The notes beneath the pieces are model-generated. The model did not search any database, was not told the DNA's origin, and worked only from the letters and a program-made list of their open reading frames with translations. From RPQJ01 sp963846315 (lineage in GTDB: Bacteria > Pseudomonadota > Gammaproteobacteria > Steroidobacterales > Steroidobacteraceae), in contig CAWJVM010000005.1 of assembly GCA_963846315.1 (NCBI GenBank), positions 62,001 to 126,000 on the forward strand: a DNA stretch of 64,000 nucleotides, in the 5' to 3' direction. This document shows, one piece after another, positions 53,456 to 62,935 of the stretch. Position numbers and translations under genes: made by a program. How positions within the stretch are numbered: the first letter of the stretch is position 1; the number at the start of each line of letters is the position of its first letter.

Positions 53456-54702
53456 TCGTACCGCAGCGCTTCGGCCGGTTCGGTGGCCGCGCCGCGGATT
53501 GCCGGATAGATCGTCGCGACGACCGTGAGCGTGAACGCGACCAGCGTGATGGTCGCGACCTGCCCGAGGCGCAGCTCCGACGGAATCTGCGTGATGTAGT
53601 ACACCGACGGGTCCATCACGTGAAAGCGGAAGACCTGTTCGAGCACGGGCACGATGGTGCCGACGTTGGCCGCGATCAGCACACCGAGCACCAGGCCGAA
53701 CAGCGTACCGACGGTGCCGATCACCAGGCCCTGCGTCAGGAAGACGCCGACGATGCCGCGCGGCGTCATGCCGAGCGTGCGCAGGATCGCGATGTCCGAG
53801 CGTTTTTCATTCACCACCATTACCAGCGCCGCGACGATGTTGAACGCGGCCACCGCGACGACGAGCAGCAGGATCAGGCTCATCATCGTCTTCTCGATGC
53901 GGATGGCCCGGAAGTACGCGGAGTGTTCCTCGCTCCAGTCCTTGACCTGCAGCCCCGCGCCCACCGCCCGCCGCAGGTCGGCCGTGCGCGCGGGCGCGTT
54001 CATCACGTCGTCGAAGCGGATGCGCAGCCCGGCGGGCACGGCATTTTCGGCAGCTGTCAGTTCGGACGCATCCGCGATCGACACGAGCGCCAGCGAAGCA
54101 TCGTGATCCTGCAGCCCGACTTCGAAGATGCCGCTGACGGTGAAGGTCTGCAGCAGCGGACGGCCGCCCGCTGCGAGCATGTCGCGGCCGGGCACCATCA
54201 CCGTGAGTTCATCCCCGAGTTCGGCGCCGATCTGCCACGCCAGTACACGGCCGATGACCATGCCACGCGAGCCGGGTTTCAGGTCAGCGAGTTTCCCTTG
54301 CAGCAGGCTGTGTTCGATCGAGGACACGTTGGCCTCGGCGACCGGGTCGATGCCGTGCAGCAGCACCGGTTCGAGCGTGCCGGCGCGTCCGAGCATCGCC
54401 TGTACGTCGACGAAGGGCGCGACGCCTTCGACTCCTTTTACGGTTCGAATGCGCGCGGTGATCGCTTGCCAGTCGGCGAGCCGCTCGGGGGGACCGGAGA
54501 CCGTGGCATGCGCGGTGAGCGACACCAGCCGGTTGCGCAGCTCGCCCTCGAACCCGTTCATGACCGAGATGATCGTGATCAGCGCCGCGACACCGAGACA
54601 CACGCCGGCCATCGAGATCCAGGAGATGAATGAGACGAAGAACCCCTGCCTGCGGGTCCGGACATAGCGCAGGCCGACGAAAACGGGCAGCGGGTGGAAC
54701 AC
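53452..54702 (-). CDS. lolC: Lipoprotein-release permease LolC (first copy)
   Basis: 416 residues. PVFVGLRYVRTRRQGFFVSF, LITIISVMNGFEGELRNRLV, SDIAILRTLGMTPRGIVGVF and VATIYPAIRGAATEPAEALR. Four transmembrane helices and a large periplasmic MacB-type domain with a LolA-contact Hook region expected. First gene of the long leftward operon; promoter should lie within 54703-54875. Confidence 0.9.
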   Translation of the reverse strand: MFHPLPVFVGLRYVRTRRQGFFVSFISWISMAGVCLGVAALITIISVMNGFEGELRNRLVSLTAHATVSGPPERLADWQAITARIRTVKGVEGVAPFVDVQAMLGRAGTLEPVLLHGIDPVAEANVSSIEHSLLQGKLADLKPGSRGMVIGRVLAWQIGAELGDELTVMVPGRDMLAAGGRPLLQTFTVSGIFEVGLQDHDASLALVSIADASELTAAENAVPAGLRIRFDDVMNAPARTADLRRAVGAGLQVKDWSEEHSAYFRAIRIEKTMMSLILLLVVAVAAFNIVAALVMVVNEKRSDIAILRTLGMTPRGIVGVFLTQGLVIGTVGTLFGLVLGVLIAANVGTIVPVLEQVFRFHVMDPSVYYITQIPSELRLGQVATITLVAFTLTVVATIYPAIRGAATEPAEALRYE

Positions 54703-54875
54703 CGTGAAGGGGGGCTCGTGGGGCGGAAGGCCGCAAGGCTACCCGGCGCGGCCCGGCTTTGCACGTTTCCCGCGGGGCCAGATAGTGAACTGGAACAAGG
54801 AATTAGGCCGCGACGCTCCGGCACTTTCGTGGCGAATGTTATAGTTCGCAGGGCCTCATCTGGAGACACGGACGC

Positions 54876-55163
54876 ATGCGCAAGCAGACATTCACGGCAC
54901 TCAGCCTTTGCCTGGCCGGACTTGCGACAGCGCCGGCCCTGCCCGCCCAGGCCCAGGAAATGACCAACCCGCCCGCGGCATCGACCACGGTGGCAGCGCC
55001 CACCCGCGGCCAGACCATGGCCCAGGTGGAACGCCAGTTCGGGGCACCGACCGAGCGCTTTGCCCCGGTCGGCCAGCCCCCGATCACGCGCTGGGCCTAC
55101 GCGGACAAGATCGTCTATTTCGAGTTCGACCACGTAGTACACGCGGTCACGCTCCGTCGCTGA
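54876..55163 (+). CDS. Small secreted protein, BamE-like
   Basis: 95 residues. Signal peptide (MRKQTFTALSLCLAGLATAP, cleavage near AQAQE). The mature part holds RGQTMAQVERQFGAPTERFA, PVGQPPITRWAYADKIVYFE, FDHVVHAVTLRR: a helix then two strands, the arrangement of SmpA/BamE-like folds. No lipobox. Divergent from lolC. It also resembles in layout the DUF2845 protein at 39440-39733. Function unknown. Confidence 0.75.
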   Translation: MRKQTFTALSLCLAGLATAPALPAQAQEMTNPPAASTTVAAPTRGQTMAQVERQFGAPTERFAPVGQPPITRWAYADKIVYFEFDHVVHAVTLRR

Positions 55164-55185
55164 GCCGAACCGCTAGAATCTCCGC

Positions 55186-55208
55186 CGCCCCCGCCTGACG
55201 CGGGGGCG
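55186..55208 (+). terminator. GC-rich hairpin between the small secreted gene and mfd
   Basis: A perfect 9-bp all-GC stem CGCCCCCGC / GCGGGGGCG with loop CTGAC, 23 nt after the stop. No T-run follows on the plus strand, so efficient intrinsic termination is doubtful; it may only stabilise the upstream mRNA. Confidence 0.4.
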
Positions 55209-55317
55209 TCCGGCCACCGTGCCGGGCCCAGGGCGGGTGCAACCCCGTCGACGTTTCCTGCGAATCTCTGCCACGTCCAGGCGCGGGAGAGCGTCGCCCA
55301 TTGCCCGTTGGAATTCG

Positions 55318-58300
55318 ATGTCCGCCGATCACCCCACCCTGTTGCCCACGACCGAACACCCGAGCCTGCGCTGGATCGGCCTGACCGGGGCCGCCACGGC
55401 CCTGCAAGTGGCGCGTGCGGCCACCCTGGCCCCCGGACCCGTCCTGCTGGTGACCAGTGACGCAGCCACGGCGGCCCGCCTCGAAGAGGAGTTGGCATTC
55501 TTCTGTGCCGGCGCGGTGCCCATCTTTGGCTTCCCCGGCTACGAGACGCTGCCGTACGACCAGTTCTCGCCGCACCCCGACATCATTTCGCAGCGGCTGC
55601 GCACACTGGCGCGCCTGCCTGCCCTGCGGCGCGCCATCGTCATCGTCGACCTGCAAACCGTGCTGCAGCGCCTGCCACCGCGCACGTTCATCGACGGCCA
55701 CGCACTCAGCCTGAAGGCCGGCGAGGCACTGGATCTCGAGCAGTTCCGCTTGCGCCTGACCAGCGCCGGCTACGCGAGCGTGCCGCAGGTGGGCGAACCC
55801 GGCGACTTCGCCATCCGTGGCTCGCTGTTCGACGTGTTTCCGATGGGCAGCGAATCGCCGCTGCGGATCGACCTGTTCGACGACGTCATCGACAGCATCC
55901 GCAGCTTCGACGCCGAATCGCAGCGTTCACTCGAGAAGTTGCCGCGGCTCGACCTGCTGCCCGCGCGCGAATTCAGCCTGTCGCCCGACTCGATCAAGGA
56001 TTTCCGGCGCCGCTTCCGCACGCGCTTCCAGGGCGACTTGACGCGCATGCCGCTCTATCGCGACGTCGGTGAGGGCCTCGCCCCGGCCGGCATCGAGTAT
56101 TACCTGCCGCTGTTCTTCGAGCAGACCGCCACGCTGCTCGACTACCTGCCCGCGCAATCCACGGTGATCCTGCCCTCCGAGCACGAGGCGGACCTGCGCG
56201 ACGCCTGGCACTCGCTGGTCGAGCGTCACGAAGAACGTCGGTACGACATCGAGCACCCGGTGCTCGACCCCGCGGAAATCTGCGTGCCGGCGGTCGATTG
56301 GCTCAGCGCGATGACCGCGCTGCCGCACGTGCTGGTCGGCCCGGCGCCGGCGATTTCCAGTGACACCGGCGAATCCGGGACGATTGCCACGCCAACCGTC
56401 CCCGACGTGCCAGTCATCGATTTTCGGACGCAGCCCGCCCCTTCTGCGCGCATCGACCAACGCCGTGAAGAGACGCTGCACGCGTTCGCGGATCAGCTGC
56501 GCTACAGCAAAGGACGCGTGCTGCTGGCCGCCGAATCGGCGGGCCGGCGCGAACTGCTGCTCGAACTGCTGCGTCCCTACGACATCGCCACCAGGGTCGT
56601 CGGCAACTGGCAGGAGTTCCTGGATACAGATGCGCGCATCGCGCTGACGGTCGCGCCGCTCGCTTCCGGCGTCACGCTGCACGATCCGGCCGTCACGATC
56701 TACGCCGAGGAACAGCTTTTCGGCGAGCGAGCGCGCCAGGAACGACGGCGGCGGCGCACCGACCGCGATCCCGCAAAGATCATCCAGCAGCTCGCGGACC
56801 TGCGTCCCGGCGCCCCGGTCGTGCACGAAGACTACGGCGTCGGCCGCTACACCGGCCTGACGACGATGGACGCCGGCGGCATGACGGCCGAGTTCCTCGT
56901 GCTCGAGTACGCCGAGGGCGACAAGCTCTACGTGCCGGTGCAGGCGCTCGAGCGCATCAGCCGCTACACCGGCGCGCCCGCGGAGTCGGCGCCGCTGCAC
57001 AAGCTCGGCGGCGACCAGTGGACCAAGGCGCGGGCACGTGCCGCGGCGAAAATTCGAGACGCGGCGGCCGAGCTGCTCGATGTCTACGCGCGTCGCGCCG
57101 CACGAGAGGGGCACGCGTTCCAGGTCGACGACCAGCAGGTGCGCGCGTTCGAGTCCGGCTTCCCGTTCGAGGAGACTGTCGACCAGTTGACCGCCATCCA
57201 GGCCGTGATCGAAGACCTGCGCTCGGGCAAGCCCATGGACCGCGTGGTCTGCGGCGACGTCGGCTTTGGCAAGACTGAGGTGGCGCTGCGCGCGGCGTTC
57301 GTCGCCGTGCAGGGCGGCAAGCAGGTCGCGGTGCTGGTGCCGACCACGCTGCTGGCGCAACAGCACTACGAGACGTTCGCCGACCGCTTTGCCGACTGGC
57401 CCGTCAAGATCGAGCTGCTGTCGCGCTTCCGCGCGGGCGCGCAATCGAAAGTGGCGCTCGACGGGCTCGCATCCGGCAAGGTGGACATCGTCGTCGGCAC
57501 GCACCGGCTGTTGCAACCGGGCGTCAAGTTCAAGGACCTCGGACTGGTCATCATCGACGAGGAACACCGTTTCGGCGTCCGCGACAAGGAGCGCCTGAAG
57601 TCGCTGCGAGCCGAGGTCGACGTGCTGACGCTGACGGCCACCCCGATTCCCCGCACGTTGAACATGGCGCTCGGCGGGCTGCGCGACCTCTCGCTGATCA
57701 CCACGCCACCGGCCGCGAGGCTCTCGATCAAGACGTTCGTGAGCGAATGGAGCGACCCGACCGTGCGCGAGGCGTGCCTGCGTGAGCTGCGCCGCGGCGG
57801 CCAGGTCTACTTCGTCCACAACAGCATCGAGACGATCGAGAAGACGGCACAACAACTGACCGAGCTCGTGCCGGAGGCGCGCATCGTGATCGGCCACGGC
57901 CAGATGCGCGAACGCGATCTCGAGCAGGTCATGCTCGATTTCTACCACAAGCGCGCGAACGTGCTCCTGTGCACGACCATCATCGAAAGCGGCATCGACG
58001 TGCCGACCGCGAACACGATCATCATCGACCGCGCGGACCGCTTCGGGCTCGCCCAGCTGCACCAGTTGCGCGGCCGCGTCGGCCGTTCGCACCACCAGGC
58101 GTACGCGTACCTGATCACGCCGCCGAAGAACGCCATGACGGCCGATGCCGCGCGCAGGCTCGAGGCGATCGAGTCACTGGAAGACCTCGGTGCCGGTTTC
58201 GTGCTCGCCACGCACGACCTGGAGATCCGCGGTGCCGGTGAACTGCTCGGTGAAGGCCAGAGTGGCCAGATCCAGGAAGTCGGCTTCGCGCTCTACATGG

Positions 58301-58821
58301 AACTGCTCGAACGCGCGGTGAAGGCGATGCAGGCCGGCAAGACGCCTGAGCTCGAGAAGCCGTTGCACCACGGGCCCGAGATCGACCTGCACGTGCCGTC
58401 GCTGCTGCCTGAGGCCTACCTGCCTGACGTGCACGCGCGACTGGTGCTCTACAAGCGCATCTCGTCAGTGCAGTCGGTGACCGAACTCGACGACCTGCAG
58501 GCCGAAACGATGGACCGCTTCGGACCGCTGCCCGAGCCGGCAAAGAACCTGTTCCGCATCGCCCGGCTGCGCGTGGTGGCCAACCCGCTCGACATCGAGC
58601 GCATGGACCTCGGCAGCGCCAGCGGCTCCGTGGCGTTCGGCGACGCGACACCGCTCGACCCGGCCTCGCTCATCCAGCTGCTGCAGAAAAGCAATCGGAC
58701 GATGCGCTTCGATGGCCCGAAGAAAATTCGCGTGACGGGAAAGTGGGAAGGCACGGACGAGCGCTTTGTCGCCGCGCAGGGACTGCTCGACGAGCTCACG
58801 CGCTGCGTGCCCAGGCACTAG
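55318..58821 (+). CDS. mfd: Transcription-repair coupling factor Mfd
   Basis: 1167 residues, full length. UvrB-homology module at the N-terminus (PIFGFPGYETLPYDQFSPHP, SAGYASVPQVGEPGDFAIRG), RNA-polymerase-interaction domain (DLRPGAPVVHEDYGVGRYTG), RecG-type translocase with GDVGFGKTE, DEEHRFGV, TATPIPRTL and LRGRVGRSHHQAYAYL, and the C-terminal TRCF domain. Removes stalled RNA polymerase and recruits UvrA. ATG at 55318 suits the family start. It ends 3 nt before the convergent GGDEF gene. Confidence 0.97.
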   Translation: MSADHPTLLPTTEHPSLRWIGLTGAATALQVARAATLAPGPVLLVTSDAATAARLEEELAFFCAGAVPIFGFPGYETLPYDQFSPHPDIISQRLRTLARLPALRRAIVIVDLQTVLQRLPPRTFIDGHALSLKAGEALDLEQFRLRLTSAGYASVPQVGEPGDFAIRGSLFDVFPMGSESPLRIDLFDDVIDSIRSFDAESQRSLEKLPRLDLLPAREFSLSPDSIKDFRRRFRTRFQGDLTRMPLYRDVGEGLAPAGIEYYLPLFFEQTATLLDYLPAQSTVILPSEHEADLRDAWHSLVERHEERRYDIEHPVLDPAEICVPAVDWLSAMTALPHVLVGPAPAISSDTGESGTIATPTVPDVPVIDFRTQPAPSARIDQRREETLHAFADQLRYSKGRVLLAAESAGRRELLLELLRPYDIATRVVGNWQEFLDTDARIALTVAPLASGVTLHDPAVTIYAEEQLFGERARQERRRRRTDRDPAKIIQQLADLRPGAPVVHEDYGVGRYTGLTTMDAGGMTAEFLVLEYAEGDKLYVPVQALERISRYTGAPAESAPLHKLGGDQWTKARARAAAKIRDAAAELLDVYARRAAREGHAFQVDDQQVRAFESGFPFEETVDQLTAIQAVIEDLRSGKPMDRVVCGDVGFGKTEVALRAAFVAVQGGKQVAVLVPTTLLAQQHYETFADRFADWPVKIELLSRFRAGAQSKVALDGLASGKVDIVVGTHRLLQPGVKFKDLGLVIIDEEHRFGVRDKERLKSLRAEVDVLTLTATPIPRTLNMALGGLRDLSLITTPPAARLSIKTFVSEWSDPTVREACLRELRRGGQVYFVHNSIETIEKTAQQLTELVPEARIVIGHGQMRERDLEQVMLDFYHKRANVLLCTTIIESGIDVPTANTIIIDRADRFGLAQLHQLRGRVGRSHHQAYAYLITPPKNAMTADAARRLEAIESLEDLGAGFVLATHDLEIRGAGELLGEGQSGQIQEVGFALYMELLERAVKAMQAGKTPELEKPLHHGPEIDLHVPSLLPEAYLPDVHARLVLYKRISSVQSVTELDDLQAETMDRFGPLPEPAKNLFRIARLRVVANPLDIERMDLGSASGSVAFGDATPLDPASLIQLLQKSNRTMRFDGPKKIRVTGKWEGTDERFVAAQGLLDELTRCVPRH

Positions 58822-58824
58822 GAC

Positions 58825-59703
58825 TCAGACTTCCCCGCGGACGGCGCGATTGCCCCCGCTGGCACGCGCCTGCGCCATGGCCACACGAGTCGCCTCCTGC
58901 AGGACTGCATGGCTCGCCCCGCGTGGCGGCTGCGCCGTGACGGCACCGGCGCTCACCGTGAGGAACCTGCCTGTCACGGACCGGGGGTGATGGATCGAGA
59001 GGGAACGGATCCGCGCGACGATCTGCTCGGCAAAGCTGAGTGCCGCGTGGGCCTCCATCGAAACCCCGAGCACGAGAAAGCCGCCCGGCCCCGACCGGGC
59101 GACCACGTCGCTCGCTCGCTTCATCACCGCAGCGATGGCGCGTCCCACCTGCCGCAGCTGGTTGTCACTCGCGCTGCGACCGAAAATCTCCAGGTACTCG
59201 GCGAACGAATCGATCTCGAAATGCATCAGCGTGACGGTGCGGCCGTCGCGCTGGCCGATCGACCAGTCACGGGCGAGCATCTCGAGCAGTTGCTCCTCGG
59301 TGCTGAGGCCGCTGGAACGCTCGAGCGCGGCGGCGAGCACGCCTGGAGAGCTGCGAGGCACGGGGCGGTAATAGAGCGCCATGCGCCCGCCCGCCAGCAT
59401 CACGGCCCAGCGCTCGCAGTCGACCAGCGTCCCGTCCACGCGCCGCAATCGCACACGGGAACCCACGCCGGTCGCCGTCAGGTTGGGATCGGCAGGCGCC
59501 TCGATCTCGACGTCCTCGAGCCGGTGCCCGGCCACCCAGTCTTCCGAGCGGCGCAGCAACGCGGCGAGCGTCGCATTGCCGTAGAGGACGTGGGTCACGC
59601 CGTCGCGGTATTCGACGACGGCAATGCCGTCGAGCGCGTGGCGCAGCACCTCGCCGAGCAATTGCGCGTCGCTGGTCGTCGTCAAGCTCGATGCGTCGGT
59701 CAT
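58825..59703 (-). CDS. PAS plus degenerate GGDEF protein
   Basis: 292 residues, no membrane segment. PAS-like N-terminus (ALDGIAVVEYRDGVTHVLYG, NATLAALLRRSEDWVAGHRL). From about residue 140 a GGDEF fold (VTLMHFEIDSFAEYLEIFGR, DNQLRQVGRAIAAVMKRASD). The signature strand reads ARSGPGGFLVLGV where active enzymes have RYGGDEF; the acidic metal ligands are missing, so it should not make c-di-GMP. It may bind GTP or act as a partner protein. Confidence 0.8.
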   Translation of the reverse strand: MTDASSLTTTSDAQLLGEVLRHALDGIAVVEYRDGVTHVLYGNATLAALLRRSEDWVAGHRLEDVEIEAPADPNLTATGVGSRVRLRRVDGTLVDCERWAVMLAGGRMALYYRPVPRSSPGVLAAALERSSGLSTEEQLLEMLARDWSIGQRDGRTVTLMHFEIDSFAEYLEIFGRSASDNQLRQVGRAIAAVMKRASDVVARSGPGGFLVLGVSMEAHAALSFAEQIVARIRSLSIHHPRSVTGRFLTVSAGAVTAQPPRGASHAVLQEATRVAMAQARASGGNRAVRGEV

Positions 59704-59736
59704 CGGTGCGGAACTCCCCCTCGTCGCTTTCCGTTG

Positions 59737-60780
59737 TCAGGCGTTCAGTTGCAGGCTGGGCGCGTCACGGCAATGCTCGATCGCGAGCTGGCTCTCGGCC
59801 CATTGCGTCGTCTTGTGCAACTGCTCGCGGCCGGGCATCGGCTTTCCATGCAAGCGCACCAGGCGCACCTGGCTGAGCGGATCCGCCGCGCCTTCGAGCT
59901 CGGCCAGCGTCGCGAGGACGGCGGGACGATCGTTGCAGATCGGCAGCAGGTCGCACCCGGCTTCGATCGCACGGCGGGCGCGCTCGGGAACGGTACCGGC
60001 GAACGCGGCTCCGCCCATGCTCAGGTCATCCGAGAACACGGCCCCTGTGAAACCCAGGCCCCAGCGTAACTCCTGCTGGATCCAGCGTGCCGAGAAACCC
60101 GCCGGGGCCTCATCGACTTCCGGAAACAACACGTGCGCGACCATGACCGACGTCAGGCCGTTGGCAATCATGCGCCGGTACGGCAGCAGTTCGTCGGTCA
60201 GTTCGAGCAACGGACGGCGGTCGATCGGCAAGGCCTTGTGCGAATCGGCGACGACGGCACCGTGCCCCGGGAAATGCTTCGCCGTGGCGGCCATGCCTGC
60301 CGTGCGCATGCCTTGCATGCAGGCGACCGCGAGGCGCGAGACCACCTCTGGATCACGATGGTACGCGCGGTCACCGATGACTTCGCTCACGCCGTAATCG
60401 AGGTCGATGCACGGCGCGAAACTCAGGTCGATGCCGAGCGCGCGCAACTCGGCTGCGAGCAGCCAGCCGCACTGCCAGGCGAGTCGGCGACCAGCCTCGG
60501 GGTCCAGATCGTACGCGTGGCCGATCGCACGCTGCGGCGGCAGCACGGTGAATTCCTGCCGGAATCGCTGCACGCGCCCGCCCTCATGGTCGACGGTGAC
60601 GAGCAACGACGGGGTACGCACCGCCCGGATCTCGCGGACCAGCGCTGCCAGTTGCTCGTAGTTTGCAAAATTGCGCGTGAACAGGATGACGGCGCCCACC
60701 AATGGGTGCGCGAGCACGCGCCGATCTTCGTCGGTGAGCTCGCAGCCGGCGACGTCGACCATCAGTGGACCGAGCGTCAT
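59737..60780 (-). CDS. nagZ: Beta-N-acetylhexosaminidase NagZ
   Basis: 347 residues, cytoplasmic GH3. Cleaves GlcNAc from anhydro-muropeptides in cell-wall recycling. LVTVDHEGGRVQRFRQEFT, TAKHFPGHGAVVADSHKALP (His/Asp loop), VMVAHVLFP and nucleophile Asp in GAVFSDDLSMGGA. In ampC-bearing bacteria its product induces beta-lactamase; no ampR-ampC is here. Confidence 0.95.
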   Translation of the reverse strand: MTLGPLMVDVAGCELTDEDRRVLAHPLVGAVILFTRNFANYEQLAALVREIRAVRTPSLLVTVDHEGGRVQRFRQEFTVLPPQRAIGHAYDLDPEAGRRLAWQCGWLLAAELRALGIDLSFAPCIDLDYGVSEVIGDRAYHRDPEVVSRLAVACMQGMRTAGMAATAKHFPGHGAVVADSHKALPIDRRPLLELTDELLPYRRMIANGLTSVMVAHVLFPEVDEAPAGFSARWIQQELRWGLGFTGAVFSDDLSMGGAAFAGTVPERARRAIEAGCDLLPICNDRPAVLATLAELEGAADPLSQVRLVRLHGKPMPGREQLHKTTQWAESQLAIEHCRDAPSLQLNA

Positions 60781-60819
60781 CGCCTCACTCCGGGTGCACA
60801 GTCGTCCGTCATGCGCTCC

Positions 60820-62136
60820 TCATCGGTCGAACACCGCCATGGCCTCGACGTGCGCCGTGTGCGGAAACATGTCCATGACCCCTGCGGCTGTCAGCCGGAA
60901 GCCATGCTCACGCACGAGCAGGCCCGCATCGCGGGCGAGGCTGCCCGAATGGCAGGAAATATACACGACACGCCTGGCGCCGCTGCCAGCGATGACCGGC
61001 AATATCTCCTTCGCCCCGGCCCGCGGCGGATCGAGCAGCACCCGGTCATAATGCCGCCGCGCCCATGGCAGGCCCGTCACGTCCTTGAACAGGTCGGCCA
61101 CGTGGAACTCGGCGTTGGCAATGCCATTTCGACCCGCATTGCCGCGCGCCCGCTGCACCAGCCCCTCGTCGCCCTCGACGGCCACCACGTGACCGGTCCG
61201 CCGGGCCAGCGGCAGCGAGAAATTGCCGAGGCCGCAGAACAGGTCGAGCACCGTTTCGTCCGCCTGCGGTTCCAGCACGTCGAGCGCGCGTGCAATCATC
61301 GCCTCGTTGAGTGCGCCGTTGATCTGCACGAAGTCGGTCGGCTCGAACTCGATGGTGACGTCGTGCCCGGCAAGCCGGTAGTGCAGCGGCGCTGGAGGAT
61401 GCGCAGGGTCGAGCGGTGCGATCGTGCTGGGGCCGCCGGGCTGCAGGTAGATCCGCACCGCATGGTCGCGCTCGAATGCCGCCATGCGTTCGAGATCCGC
61501 CGGCGCCGGGGGATCGAGCACACGCAGCACCAGCGCCACGACGTCGTCCGACACCGCGACTTCGGCCTGCGGCACGCGGCTCGCGATCGTCAGACCCTCG
61601 ACCATCTGCCCGAGCGGCGTGATCAATGCACCGACCGGTTCGACCAGCACGTGGCACTGGTCGAGGTCCGCCACGTACGGCGACGAGCGTTCGCGAAAGC
61701 CGACCAGCACCTTGCCCTTGCGCGGCACCAGCTTGATGCCGACTCGTGCGCGCCTGCGGTAGTTCCAGACCGGACCCCGCAGCGGGTCGAGCAGGCGCTC
61801 GGCGTGCACCGCGCCGAGCCGCGCCAGGTTCTCGACCAGCTGCGATTGCTTGAAGGCCAGTTGCGCAGCGGGCGCGAGGTGCTGCAACGCGCAACCCCCG
61901 CAGAGGCCGAAGTGGGGACACTTTGGCTGCACGCGGTCCGGACTGGCTCGCAGCACCTGCTCGGTGACCGCGTAGTCGAGCTTGCGCTGGCGATGCGTTC
62001 GCCGCAGCAGCACCCGTTCGCCCGGCAGTGAATCGGCCACGAACACGGTCTTGCCTTCGATGCGCGCGACGCCCGCCCCGTCGTGCGTGAGGTCGACGAC
62101 GTCCGCCTCCTCGGGTGCCATCTGCAGGCGCTTCAT
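60820..62136 (-). CDS. rlmD: 23S rRNA (uracil-1939-C5)-methyltransferase RlmD
   Basis: 438 residues. TRAM domain (VVDLTHDGAGVARIEGKTVF), [4Fe-4S] Cys set in CPHFGLCGGCALQHL plus an upstream-of-core Cys, SAM site VLDLFCGLGNFSLPLARR, DPPRAGAKE, and catalytic VVYISCHSGSLARD. M at 62136 matches the family start. Its cluster depends on systems such as the suf operon here. Confidence 0.95.
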   Translation of the reverse strand: MKRLQMAPEEADVVDLTHDGAGVARIEGKTVFVADSLPGERVLLRRTHRQRKLDYAVTEQVLRASPDRVQPKCPHFGLCGGCALQHLAPAAQLAFKQSQLVENLARLGAVHAERLLDPLRGPVWNYRRRARVGIKLVPRKGKVLVGFRERSSPYVADLDQCHVLVEPVGALITPLGQMVEGLTIASRVPQAEVAVSDDVVALVLRVLDPPAPADLERMAAFERDHAVRIYLQPGGPSTIAPLDPAHPPAPLHYRLAGHDVTIEFEPTDFVQINGALNEAMIARALDVLEPQADETVLDLFCGLGNFSLPLARRTGHVVAVEGDEGLVQRARGNAGRNGIANAEFHVADLFKDVTGLPWARRHYDRVLLDPPRAGAKEILPVIAGSGARRVVYISCHSGSLARDAGLLVREHGFRLTAAGVMDMFPHTAHVEAMAVFDR

Positions 62137-62143
62137 GGCTGGA

Positions 62144-62935
62144 TCAGCCCCCGCACGCGGCCCACGCGTCCACATAGGCCCGCAGGTGCGGCTTCCCCGC
62201 ACCCAGCAAGCTCTCACGGACGAGTCCGACTTCGCGCTCGTGCTCGTCGTGCGCCAGCCGGCCGCGCATCAGTTCAAAGCGCAGGTAAATCAGGTAAGTA
62301 TTGACGGCGTCGGTCTCGCAGTAATGGCGGATGTCGTCACCGCGTCCCTCGAGGTGCGCGTCCCACACGCCCTCGCCCGACATCCCGAGCTTGCCGGGGA
62401 AGCCGAGCAGCTGCGACATCTGGTCGAGCCCGACACGGCCGCGGCCCTGGAAGCCCGCGAGCACGTCCATCAGGTCGATGTGCCGCCAGTGAAAGCGGCT
62501 GATGTAGTTGTTCCACTGGTACGACGCGTCCTGGTCGCCCAGTTCCCAGTAACGGTGGGCCTGGACCTTGTGGCGCAATGCGCGGTAATGCAGCACCGGC
62601 AAGTCGAACCCCGCGCCGTTCCAGCTGACCAGCGTCGGCGCGAGGCGCTCGATGCCGTCGAAGAAGTGCCGCACCAGTTCCTCCTCGGACGAGTCGGGCT
62701 CGCCGAGGCTCCAGACCTTGAAGCCGTCGCGCGAGCGCATCGCGATCGAGATCGCGACGATGCGCTGCTGCTCGAGCGAGAGGAACTCGTTGCCGGTCTG
62801 CTCGCGCTGGCGCGTGTGCATCACGTAGCCGGCCTGCTTGTCGGTCAGCGTCTCGAGCCCGTGCAGCCGGCGGCCAAACTCGACGTCGGGGACCGTCTCG
62901 ATGTCGAACGCAAAGACGTTGTTGATGCTGCTCAT
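62144..62935 (-). CDS. DEDD 3'-5' exonuclease related to the PolB exonuclease domain
   Basis: 263 residues. Exo I FAFDIETVPD (D11, E13), Exo II VSWNGAGFDLPVLHYRAL, Exo III YCETDAVNTYLIYLRFEL. Preceded by QQRIVAISIAMRSRDG. This is the stand-alone 'predicted 3'-5' exonuclease, PolB-like' family (PF10108 as I recall). Start overlaps acpS by 4 nt. Cellular role unknown. Confidence 0.9.
   Translation of the reverse strand: MSSINNVFAFDIETVPDVEFGRRLHGLETLTDKQAGYVMHTRQREQTGNEFLSLEQQRIVAISIAMRSRDGFKVWSLGEPDSSEEELVRHFFDGIERLAPTLVSWNGAGFDLPVLHYRALRHKVQAHRYWELGDQDASYQWNNYISRFHWRHIDLMDVLAGFQGRGRVGLDQMSQLLGFPGKLGMSGEGVWDAHLEGRGDDIRHYCETDAVNTYLIYLRFELMRGRLAHDEHEREVGLVRESLLGAGKPHLRAYVDAWAACGG

Noticed and set aside
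55927..58095. 722-codon minus-strand frame opposite mfd
   Set aside because: Composition is the reverse image of Mfd codons; no domain, no start signal, opposite a complete mfd.
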